Assembly (NCBI GenBank): GCA_023105745.1
Contig: JALGQZ010000007.1
Span: 55,099,569 to 55,163,568, forward strand
Reading direction: 5' to 3'
Origin: Austropuccinia psidii
Taxonomy: Eukaryota; Basidiomycota; Pucciniomycetes; Pucciniales; Sphaerophragmiaceae
DNA: 64,000 nt
The position numbers were made by a program, and so were the translations under genes. Below are positions 35,801 to 46,996 of this stretch, one piece after another. The notes below the pieces were generated by a model. The model was not told the DNA's origin, ran no database searches, and saw only the letters and a list, made by a program, of their open reading frames with translations. The number at the start of each line of letters is the position of its first letter. Position 1 is the first letter of the stretch.

Positions 35801-37660
35801 GTTCAAGCCAAATGAAATTCTTATTTTTGGTATAGGCTCTTGAAAAATCACAATATTATCTTGAAGGAAGTTTTTTTGAGGTTATAACTGACTTTCATTC
35901 ATAAAAATCACTTCTGAAAATGAAAAACCCAACAGACACATGTGTAGATGGCAGACATCTATTCAAGAATATAGAGGAAATAGGAAAATAGTTCATAATT
36001 GAGGAAATATAAATGATAATTCTGATGGACTTAGAAAGTTGGAGCTAGAAAATACACCTTATAATTCCTTATATGTACCTTGAGAAGAAGAACCACAGAT
36101 CAAAATTGAAGGAATTAGCATAACTGACATTGGGACTGAATTCTTTGAAGAAGTCAGAGTCATACAAGCAAGACAAGAATTTCCATATCTTAAAATCCTT
36201 ACAGGATAAATACTGTCAAGACACATATTTGGTTAATTCATTGGATAAAATATGGAAAACTTCCTATTATGAAGGAAGATTTCACTTTTTTGAGGGCATA
36301 ATCTACCACAGAACTAAAAATTATTTTTTAATGACATTCTTCAGCAGATTCCTTATCAGAACCATTATTCATGAATGTCATGATAGCATCTATTTTTGAC
36401 ACCTATCAGAGTACACAGCAATTGAGAAATTAATTAACTGTGTATGGTGGAAATCTTGAAGAAAAGAAACCATTGAATACTTCCATACTTGTGACATATG
36501 GCAAAAGGAAAACAGGAGCATAGGCAAGAAATTTTGGCTTATGATTCATATTCAAGAAACAAAATCTCCTTGTAAAGTTTTTCACATGCATTTGGTCACA
36601 GCGCTAAATCCAAGTGGTTACAAGATTTATAATTCTTGCTTTGTCATTTTGGAAAGCTATAGAAATACTCCCATATTCTTACCATGTTGTAAAGATGGCA
36701 CTTCTATGGATACAGATCTCCTCTGGAATAGAGTTCTTTCTCATACAGAGTTATTTAATAATATCATATGTGACAGAGACCCCAAGGTCACATCTGCACT
36801 TTGGACCAATATTCACATATTGTTTGGGACCAAGTCATAATTTTCTACAACATACCACCCTCAAACTGATGGGCTAGTAGAAATAATGATTCAAACTTTG
36901 GAAGATATAATCAGGAAATTCTGTGCCTATATTATATAATTTAAATATTCAGATGGCTTTACCCATTATTGGTGCACTTCAATATTTTCATTAGAGCTTT
37001 AATATAATAAATCTGTTCATTATTCCACAGTTAAGACTCCTGCTATGTTAGAGAGAGGTTGGAATCCAAGACTCCCAGCAGATACACTTAGGAAAGACTT
37101 TATTGACATTCATCCTACATCTTCCAGTTTCAACTTAATTCTTGATAAAGTGAAACATGATGCAATAATAAGGATTTATGAAACTTTTTAATATGAAAAA
37201 CAGGGATGGGACAGGAGTCATAAAGTACCAGACTTCAAATTAGGATACTTAGTTCTAGTTTCAACCTTAAATTTTAGTAATATTAAAGGTGCAAAGAAAC
37301 TTAAAGATTCTTATGTGGGACATTTTTTTCATTGTTTACTTACAAGGAACCAGTGCATTTCAAGTGGAATTGAGTGGTGAACTTGAAATAAAACATCCCA
37401 CCTTTCCAGTAAGCCTTATTAAACCTTATCAGCCATCTGATAAAGATTTGTTTCCTTTAAGGAACCCAATTCCTCCAGCTGTACCACCAGTGGAACATAA
37501 TGAAGACAAAAAGATGAATAAAGTGACTAAAGAAAAGAGAATTGGGGGTAAAAATCAAATATAATATCTTGTTAGATATAGAAACCCAGTAAATGAAGAT
37601 GAAAGGCTGGAAGAATTAGAAATACCTGAATAAGATAAATTTTTGAGAATATTTAGGCAA
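32840..37660 (+). pseudogene. Heavily decayed Ty3/gypsy gag-pol
   Basis: Order on the plus strand: gag (P-K-L-E-E-W-P-K-F near 33,285), zinc knuckle C-H-K-C-x4-H-x4-C at 33,873-33,914, a protease-like region with the catalytic D-T-G replaced (near 34,230), RT from about 34,740 (A-L-N-T-Y-T-V, Y-E-Y-L-R-M-P-F-G), RNase H at 35,509-36,060, integrase at 36,130-36,950 (H-P-Q-T-D-G near 36,860) and the C-terminal domain at 37,289-37,650 with Y-L-V-R-Y. The RT active site reads Y-I-D-W (35,275-35,286) instead of Y-x-D-D. RT through integrase keep one reading frame despite many stops; the C-terminal part is in another. No LTR of this copy could be placed. Confidence 0.9.
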
Positions 37661-37825
37661 TAAATAAGGCCACAAGCCTGAATATGCCCATAAATGTGCT
37701 TCAACTTACTTTATCTGAGTAATATAAAGAGGTTGGAAAGTGGAAATTAACACCCTTTTGGATCTTTTTAACTTTTAATCCATCAATAAAATTGTAATAA
37801 AATGTCATTTTTTGGTGGGAGGCAA

Positions 37826-40800
37826 TGTGAGCCTTTGGGTATATTTTACATACCCAAATAGCCCACAATAAATATAAAATATCTTTTGAACTATTAATAA
37901 CCCACAATTCATTCATATATACAAAATTATTCACTTTTCATTTTGTAATAGATGGATAACTTTTTCTGAGTAAATACATGGATTTAAGGCCAGAATTGTA
38001 TTTTACCCAAAAATTCCCCTAAGGTGACTCCATAGAGTTAATAATCTTAAATTAACTCTATGATGTTTTGATATGGAAAATACTTCAACACCACATGATA
38101 AATACCGCAAAGAAAATTGTGAATAAAACAATTCTCAATTTCAAACCAAAATAATGGAAATGTGAGGAATACAATGTTACATATACACTAATGATAGTGT
38201 TATTCATGTTTGTGGCACTTAATATTACTTTATTCTTACATACATTTTTGATACACCCATAGTGTATATCAGTCTTGAAGCCTGAATTGCTATTTTTTAT
38301 GTGAAAATAGCTAAGGGGGACAAAAGACATCAAAGACAGTCAGGGTACCCAGCTTCTGAGGCCTGTGGGGCATGGCCAGCTCTAAATCTTGGATTCAGGG
38401 ATGATAAATTTACCTCATAGCAACTAGTTGTAACTATACAATTTGTGTTTCTACACAGAAAGGAGGTACAACCTCAAGAATTCATTAAAATTAAATTTCT
38501 TAATTAACCCTTATGAAAGCTTGAGGATCAATGGGGAAACATATAATACATAATAAATCTCAAAAGAACTATCACTTTTTAAGTCAAAGTAAAATGTTTA
38601 CCTATAGTCCATTTTTCCTGATTTCACATGAAACACTTAATCTTCAAAAATTTACAGAAAATACAACCTGTGATTAAATTTCCAATGAAATTGATAGCTT
38701 TTAAAAATTGATTTTAATTTTTTATAAAATAATATTTAAAGTCCTTACACCTTTATTTCTTAACCATAAATGGGTTGGTAGTCATTTGAATTAATTTAAT
38801 TAAGTAATTATGATAATTTCTGTGAGGTTCAACCATGAAACAATAAGTGGATATTACCAATATTTCACTTATTGTACTATGAATGTCCTTATGAGATTAA
38901 TAAATAAGATAAAGAATAATTGTATTAATAAATAATTATTATAATTATGGTGTAAAATAATTATATTATGAAGTAAATATAATAATAAAATTTATATTAT
39001 AAAAGAATAATATAATAAAAATGAATATATTAATATTTAATAATTAATATATTTAAAACTCTTTATTATTGTTACAAACAAATAATAAAGGCATAAAAAA
39101 ATGTTTTAGTAATAAAAAACAATTAATAAAAATAATATTACCAATATTAAAGTTATATATTAATAATGAAATTATTCAGAGTAATAATAGAAAGAAATTA
39201 TTATAAAAAGAGAAAATAACCTACTTTTAACACTTAATATAATAATTTTGAAAGATTATATGCCAAAAAATGTAAATACAACTTATTTAAATTGTATTCA
39301 CAAAATAAAATAAGAGAATTTAAAAATATTTTTAATTTTATGTGAAAAATGGGATTTTTAGAGAAATTTAACAAAACCAATTAAACAATTGAAGTAATCA
39401 TTTCAATATTGATGGTTATAATGATTATTTCCTTTGGTCGTTTATAATATAACAGATTTTACCTTTTTGTTTAGTGTTTTATTGTTTTTGAAGCATCTGA
39501 GGGGGAATCAGAGTGAAAAGAGCTCCATTTATAGTAAATTCCTCCTTTCTAGAGTCCAAAAGGCTTCTAATAGACTTTTATTTATAGTGTAAACTGGAAT
39601 TGATTAGTATTTTAAGGTTTAGTGATTATTAAATCATAATTAAACCATCTTATCTCATTATTATACCATTGTTCAGAGTTATCACTATAACTCTAATTTT
39701 AATGAAATCATAGGCTTTGAAGAAGTCTAAACTTTGTGTATTTAATTATTATTAATCATAATCCAATATTATTCACCATATTTTTCACTTATATGACTGT
39801 TAAACTTAAAATAAGATTACAGTGAGTGATCATAAATGATCAATTTTAAGCTTAAGCTTTGATCATGAATACCTTTCAATTTATACACACTAAAGCCATT
39901 AAGAGAGTGAATTATGATATCTTGACCTGTCCTTATTAATATTCCAAGAGAATTTAATTACATAATCAAAACTCCATTTTTGATGATTTTTCTTGTAATT
40001 CATCTTTTCTGTCAAAATTTACTATTTTGAACTTTAAGCCATTATTTCAGGGGGTTTTACCTTGATTATTATGATAAAGAATACATCATTCTTCACTTAT
40101 GAGCTATTAGACCCTGAATATCCACTTTATTTTAAGTTTGGACCACTTTCACAAAAAAGTGGTCAACAGCTCTAGCAATTTTGTTCAATAAACCCTTACA
40201 AGTTATAACCTTGTGTGTAACTTGTCAAATAAATTTAATATCTGTATTCTTAAATCAATTAAGTGTTAACTTTATTTTTTGGTTTAACTCTCTATCATGT
40301 ATACTTCAGGAGATATTAGCTAAAAACCATGAATGTATGCACTTATCATAAAAGTGCATATATTCAGCTTAATTCCTTAAGTATTAACTTTAGAGATATG
40401 ACATAAAATTGTTTTATGTGTAGTTTTCCGTGGGAAATCCAATGGTGAAGTTCACTTCACATGTTGTTTTATTTTTTTTCTTAGATAAATAAGAATTTAT
40501 GTCTTTTTATGGCATTTTTACTTATTACTCATTAGGTATTGACTTTACAGATATTCCATAAAAATTATATATGTGTGTTTTATCATTAGGAATCTAATGG
40601 TGTAATTCAGTTCACATTTTAATTAATCAGATTCTAAGTTAATTAAGTATTTATTCCTTTTTATTGAATTTCCACTTATTTTAATATAATTATTTAAAAG
40701 AAATAATTATTGTAAAATTTCTTTGTGACCTTTTTGGATATGTGGTTATATCTCAAAGGCTCATAATTTAACATAACTACAAGTGATTTAATAATTAAAC

Positions 40801-41477
40801 CAATTAAGTTAAAAGGTTTATCACTCACTTATCTTTCATTTTTCTCTATTGAATGCCTCTGTTAGCTGTTGTAGACTTAAAATATTCATACTCTTGCTGT
40901 TTTTTTCAATCATTATCTTATTATTCAATCTTATCATTAGTACAAACAAGTAAGTATTAGTAAAATATTTTCCTTATTTTTTTGGAATCTTTCCATATCA
41001 ATAAGAAAGACTTAAAATAAAAGAAATAAACCATTCACAATAGTTTTTAACTGTTATGTTGCTGTATTACTTTTATAAATCAATTTAGATCTTCCAAATT
41101 AACAACTACTCCATAAAATCACTCTGTAGATTCTTTTCAAGGTATTTTTTGAGTATTAGTTACTTTTTGATTAATTCTTGAAATTTTCCTTCTGAAATTT
41201 GAAGCTTTCTTCAAGAATTGAAAATAATTATTTTTTTCAAAGATGATTATTAATTAAAATAATTCAATATTATTTTAACAATAAGTTTTATTAATTATAA
41301 TTCTTGAAATTTATTCTAGTAGACAATTACTTCTTACTTTTATAATAACTGGTAGTCTTTAAGAGTTAAAAGAAATTATCAATAAGTTAGTTATTTATTT
41401 GCTATATTTAATAAGAAAAGTCATAGTACTCTTGATTAAAAGTAATATTATCAATAGTTTCATAGACAAATATTACA
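37826..41477 (-). mobile_element. Antisense copy of the 1.9-kb LTR family, split by a second copy
   Basis: TGTGAGCCTTTGG at 37,826 is the complement of the terminus at 7996. The following DNA mirrors 7996 back to about 6800 (for example the complement of GGGTACCCTGGCT near 38,350). After a ~1.94-kb interruption, 40,764-41,477 mirrors about 6780-6086, ending in ATTACA. The flanks (GGCAA, CAATC) do not form a clear target duplication, so boundaries may have drifted. Confidence 0.7.
38820..40763 (+). mobile_element. Nested LTR-like element inside the antisense copy
   Basis: Begins TGTGAGGTTCAACC at 38,821 and ends ATATCTCAAAGGCTCA at 40,763; the 3' end resembles the sense terminus of the 1.9-kb family. 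It interrupts alignment of the surrounding antisense copy at one point. AATTT-like sequence borders both sides (about 38,815 and 40,765), a possible degraded target duplication. It is very AT-rich and non-coding. Confidence 0.5.
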
Positions 41478-43869
41478 CAATCATTTCTCCAATTATTGAT
41501 GAATATTTATAGAAAATATAATCCAGGGAATATTCTAAAAAAAACCTCTTGTTTAAAAGCTGATTCCCAGTGTTTTAAAATTATTTAAACCATTTTATTA
41601 TCCTCATCTTTTAAAACTTTTTCATTACAACAGAAAATTTGGCTTATCCATTTCATAAGATTCTTATTAATCTTAAAAACACCTTTTGTGTTTAAAACGA
41701 ATTCAGTTATTTCATCCATATAGAATGTTTTCAATTGATTCATATTTTACTGAAGTATCATATTTTAGCAGTTGATGATTATTTTTAATTTTAATTTCAA
41801 GAATATCTTTGGGTGTAGGAGGATCTTGCCTTTTACTACTACAAAATTTCATTTTAAGAATTATTTTTATGAATTCTACCAGAAAAAGGATGAGTTTGAG
41901 ATGAAATTTAAGGTAAAATAAATCTAACTAAAAAATTTAAAGCCTCTTTTTTTGGATGTAATTCTAAAAGGTGTTGACTTATTATATTAGCACCCCTAAA
42001 TTTGGCAATATGATCTGTTTATTTATTGAAGGAAGCACAAGTCCCCATAAACAATGAAGCAATACAAAATAAAATAACTTACAATCTCACACAATACATA
42101 TTTTTTCCCTTTAGAAATTTTTCCAGATACTTCCAAAGGCCCCAAGAAACATTATTAAGTTTTTTTGTCCCACTCCAAAGTCAGACCACCATTTGATATT
42201 CATAGTTAATCATTAAAATTAAGTTGATGGCCCACTCCCTGTATCATGAACCAAAATACCCTCTGGATTTAATTTCATACAATAATTTCTGAGAAGCATA
42301 ATTTACAAATTTCTGTGATTTAAACTCCACACAAAGATTCATCCAACAATGTTTGAAAATATTTATATTTCAACTATTCTTATCTTATTGTATTTCAAGC
42401 TTCTCATGTTCCATTCCAATCAAAATTAAACAATAATTATCCAACCCCATATTTCAAAAAGAGATTATCCAATGATTTTTTTTTACTTTTATTTTATCAA
42501 GTTTCAAAGAGATTAAATCTAAAATTTAACCATAAATATTTAAAACAAAAGAGATTATTTTACCTCTTCATAAAACTAAATCATTATAATCCAACCATAT
42601 TTTAATTCAATTATCCAAATCACAATTTCAATTTTTCTCTTCTGAAACCATTATTTGCATTTTCCCACTATTTAGACATTAATCTTTAAAACATATACTA
42701 AGTTTCCCTAAAATTTCAAATTTTAATTTAAATAACAATTAAATTTCCTCAGTGAACCTTATTATATTCTGTTTTGATATAATAATTTTAAGGTGAAGAT
42801 TTTCAAAATATATATCTTAATTTTAATTAATCTTTCAACCGGACTTTATTCCCATCAATATTTTACTTAACTATTGTCTCTTAAATCTTAATTCGAAACC
42901 ATACTGAACCCCCCCCCCCTCATAAACTAAATTCTTTATGGTTAATTTGATAATAAATTATTCTCCATATCACTAGGGTAAATGAGCATAAAAGGCCATC
43001 CCTTGACTCTGAATAAGCTGGAAATCAGGTACCTAAAAAACACTGGTGTACATAATTGGCACATCAGTCGTAAATCAATTTCCATATCAATATAATTTTA
43101 GTTTCAGTTAATTAATTGGTATTAATTATATTCTTAAACAGAAAATTTGACTTTTATTTCATAGAATGTTGTGAAATATGTTGAATTTTTAAATATTTAA
43201 ATATTTTTTTAATTAAAATAATTTAAATTTTTTTTTCAGAATTAGATTACTAAAAAAGAGATTTTTTTGTTATAGGAAGTTGGATTTGGTTTGAATAATT
43301 ATTGTAAACTAGCTGAAAATTAGTAAGAATTAAAATCATAAGACATCATAGGAGAATTGGGGTCATTGGACACTCTTTAATTGATAGCACATCTTTCTCC
43401 AGGCCTAAAATATCTTGTTTTAATCAAATCAAAATTTAGGGTCAAAATAAGCTTAGAGGGTTTTCTCACTTAGATTACACTTTAAACCCTCTCAGCTATT
43501 CTCGAAATGGTTGTTGGCCTCCTTTTAAGCAGTCACTTTTACTTCTATGGCACTGAAAATCTAAAATAATATTTCCTCCTTCTACTAAGATTAGCTTAAG
43601 TAACCTTTCCTGATTCCGCACAAAAAGCCACAGAAATTTTGACTGCTATTATTAAGCTGATAAATAACCACTAAGCCTTCCTATACAAATAAATTTCCTG
43701 ATAAAACTTTTTATTAATACAAATATAATCTGAAGTTCTTTTTCATGATTCTTAAAGCATAAAATTATACTTAATATTCAATTTCTTCTTCATGGAAGTA
43801 CATTGAATTATTATTTATCATTAAATTTAAATCTATATAACTCAAATTAGTCATATTTCATATGTTGTT
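41478..43869. other. AT-rich stretch with no gene
   Basis: No coding frame is visible. A run of about ten C occurs near 42,909. Probably old transposon DNA. Confidence 0.35.
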
Positions 43870-44718
43870 TGGACTACTTTCAACTGACTAAAGTGAGCTC
43901 TTTCCGTAGTTGGTTAATGGTAGCTACAATAAAATATATAATCCATCTATGGTGATTTATCAAAATAGTTGTTTTGCATATATAAGTCTTACTACTCTCA
44001 ATCAACTAAAGGAAGTAATGACATACAGCCTTTGCACTAAACAACTATGTATTTCCTTTCATGAAGCTTCTTTAGTTGAACCTGAGCTACAAAAATTTGC
44101 ACTGAACCAATTACAGAATACTTTATGAATAGTTACGTAAGTTAAGCCTGTTCCTGCAGCCTTTTAGATTTACCAACTGTGGATTCCCCTCCATTAGTTT
44201 GCTTTTTTGAAGCCTGAGGCATACAGCTTTAGCACTTCAACAGGTATTAATTTACCTCCAAAATTTTTTCTGAGTGCAGCTTTAGCTATATAGTCTTTGA
44301 AATTCACCAGCTACAAATTTCCCTCTGTGAAGTTACTTTGGTGTATACTGAATAATACAATTTACATTTAATAAACTACAGATTTCCCTTATTGTAGCCT
44401 AACTCATACAGCCTTTGCACCTCACCCACTTTAAATTACCCTCTGCAGAGATTCCTTGAGTTTAGGCTGATTGATACAGCATTTACACTTGAAAAACTGA
44501 GATTTCACACCATGAACTTTCTTTTTTTCAGCCTTAAGAATAGAAATTTAGAACTTTACCAGATTTGGTTTCCCTTCAAATGTTTTCCTGAGTTCACCCT
44601 AAGCTATGAATTCTTTTCAATCCATCAAATATGAATCTGATTTATTTAAAAGTTTTAATTATTAAAGGAAATTTTCTAATATTATCTAAAATTGTATTAT
44701 AAAATGTTTTTTTACCTG

Positions 44719-44753
<35 letters not shown>

Positions 44754-46080
44754 TTTTTTTTTTTTCAAGGTTAAGGTTTTTTTTTAATCAAAAAAATTTT
44801 CTTTAAAATTAAAATTTTAATAAAAAAAATTTGAATTTTTTTAAATTGAATTATTTTAAATAATATTTAAAATTAATTTAATTTCTCTAAAGGTATATTT
44901 TTTAAGAAATTTGAATTTAATTTTAAGATTTAAATGTTTTTAGTAAGGGGTATACTTTTACTAATTTAGAATTCATGTCACATTTTCAATCTACAATTGA
45001 GATAAAGAAATTGTTTCTGTTTGAAATTATGAAAGAAATTTTTTTCTTTTTAAAAACTTTTTAAAATAAGAATAATATGGGGATGTATGAAATCATCACT
45101 TATCTTATAAAGTTAAATGATTGTAAGGAATTTTTTTCTTTTAAAATACCTGCTAAGGTCAAAGTAATCTCAGAGTGTAAGATGTCAACCAGTGTACTAT
45201 ATTTCAGGAAGCCCTCAATCCATTTTGGGAGACAAAAGTAAAAATGAAACATTAAATTGGATTGAAAAACTTTATCTGGTGTGAGCTAAACTCAATTTTG
45301 GTCTGGTTACCAAATTGAGTTGAATTTGTTTTCACAATCCATAACAGAACACTTTGGTCTTACTAACTATGGATTTCTATCTGAAAAGTTCCTTAAGTGT
45401 ATCATTGAGTGCTAAGATTTTAAACTTCACCAACTAAAGATTTTCTTCCACAAATTTCCTTTATTTTAGGATTAATGATACAGCCTTTTTACTTCACCAG
45501 ATATGGATTTCCCTCCATAGAGTTCCTTGGTTGTATCCTGAGTCATAAATCCTTCTCACTTTACTAACTAAAAATTTCCCTCTGGTGTAGCCTGAGTTTT
45601 ACATCCTTTACAATTCACCAACTAGGGTGTTTCATTCCACAGAGTTCCTTGATTGTAGCCTGAGTGGTACAGCCTTTGCACTTCACCAACTATGGATTTC
45701 CATCTGCAAAGTCTCTTGGTTGTAGCCTGAGTCATAAAGCCTTTTCACTTGACCAACTACATATTTCCCTCCATGATTTTCCTTGAGTGTAACCTGAGTG
45801 ATACATTTTTTGCACTTCACTAACTATAAATTTCCCTCTTCAAATTTCCTTGAGTATAGCATGAAGTGTTAAACTTTTACACTTCACCAAATATTAATTT
45901 CCCTTAATTTTTTTCCTTTATTTTAGACTGAATGATATATCCATTAAATTTAACTAACTAAAGATTTCCTTCCAAAAATTTCCTTGAGTTTAGACTAAGT
46001 AATAAACTTTTAGACTTTAAAAATTAAATATTATTTTCTTTAAATAAATTTCTTTTTAAGTTTAAAAAGAGTTATAAATA
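43870..46080. repeat. Degenerate ~70-bp tandem repeat in two blocks
   Basis: Repeated phrases such as TTCACCAACTATGGATTTCC, CTCCATAGAGTTCCTTG and GTAGCCTGAGT(G/C)ATA recur every ~65-75 bp from about 44,150 to 44,640 and again from about 45,340 to 46,080. The part from 43,870 to 44,150 is less regular. The blocks are separated by ~700 bp of AT-rich DNA containing a long A/T homopolymer. Units are strongly diverged; exact counts need dot-plot analysis. Confidence 0.75.
44719..44766. repeat. Poly(A) run directly followed by poly(T)
   Basis: About 30 A are followed at once by about 17 T, interrupted by nothing, giving a perfect self-complementary sequence. Length of such runs is unreliable in assemblies. 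Confidence 0.8.
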
Positions 46081-46157
46081 CTTTAAACTTTACAAAAAAA
46101 AAAATATTAATTTGACTTTATAAAATTTTTTTTCTTTAAGTTTAACTTTATTAATAA

Positions 46158-46193
<36 letters not shown>

Positions 46194-46306
46194 ATTAAAA
46201 AAATTATTGATTTATTTAACTTTTAAAAAAAAAAAAAAAAAAAAGTTCTTTTTTTTAGTTTAATTTTTTTAAGTTATACAAAAAAAATTTTTTTTTATAA
46301 TTTAAT

Positions 46307-46345
<39 letters not shown>

Positions 46346-46852
46346 CATAATTAGAAATAAAAAACACTTTTATTAACATTTTTTTTTTTTTTTTTTTTCT
46401 TGACTTAAAATAAAAAAAAAATTCTTAAATTAAAAAATTTAATTTAATTTATTTTTATTTTTTATTTTTTTTTTATTTTTTTTAATTAAAATTAAAAATT
46501 TTTAAAAAAAATCTTTTTTTTTTTTTTGTTTTTTTATAAAATATTTAAAAATTTAAATTAATTAAATTATTTTTAAAAATTCTATAAAAAACAAAAAAAA
46601 AAAATATTATTTAAAATTTTTTTATTTAAATTTTTTTTTTTTTTAAAATAATTTAATTAATTAATTAATTATTTTACTTTTTTTTTTGAATTTTTTTAGT
46701 TTTAAAAATGAATTTTTTTTTAGTTTTAAAATGAAAGATTTTTGGAATGAAATCTTTAAAAGTTTTTGAACCCAAAATTTTAAAATAAACTATTTTGATT
46801 TAAAATTCAATTAAATTTGAAATTTTTAAATTTAAATCTCAGCTTAAAATTT
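46081..46852. repeat. Homopolymer-rich A/T region upstream of the NDPK-like gene
   Basis: Many runs of T (10-25) and A with almost no G or C, especially 46,130-46,690. No gene is present. Confidence 0.7.
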
Positions 46853-46939
46853 GATTTAATTTAATTTAATTTAATTTAATTTAATCCAATCCAATCCAAT
46901 CCAATCCAATCCAATCCAATCAAATCCAATCAAATCCAA
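46853..46939. repeat. Pentanucleotide tract, TTTAA units turning into TCCAA units
   Basis: Several TTTAA units are followed in phase by about eight TCCAA units, then CAAATCCAAT variants. It ends about 60 bp before the ATG at 46,997 and therefore probably lies in the promoter or 5' UTR, followed by a pyrimidine tract (TTTCTTTTCTTTTCTAC). Confidence 0.8.
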
Positions 46940-46996
46940 ATCATTTCTTTTCTTTTCTACTTTTTAATTTCTTTTTAAAATTTAAAATTTGAAATC

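Noticed and set aside
37821..41482. Target-site duplication around the antisense LTR copy
   Set aside because: The flanks GGCAA and CAATC do not match, so no duplication can be claimed.
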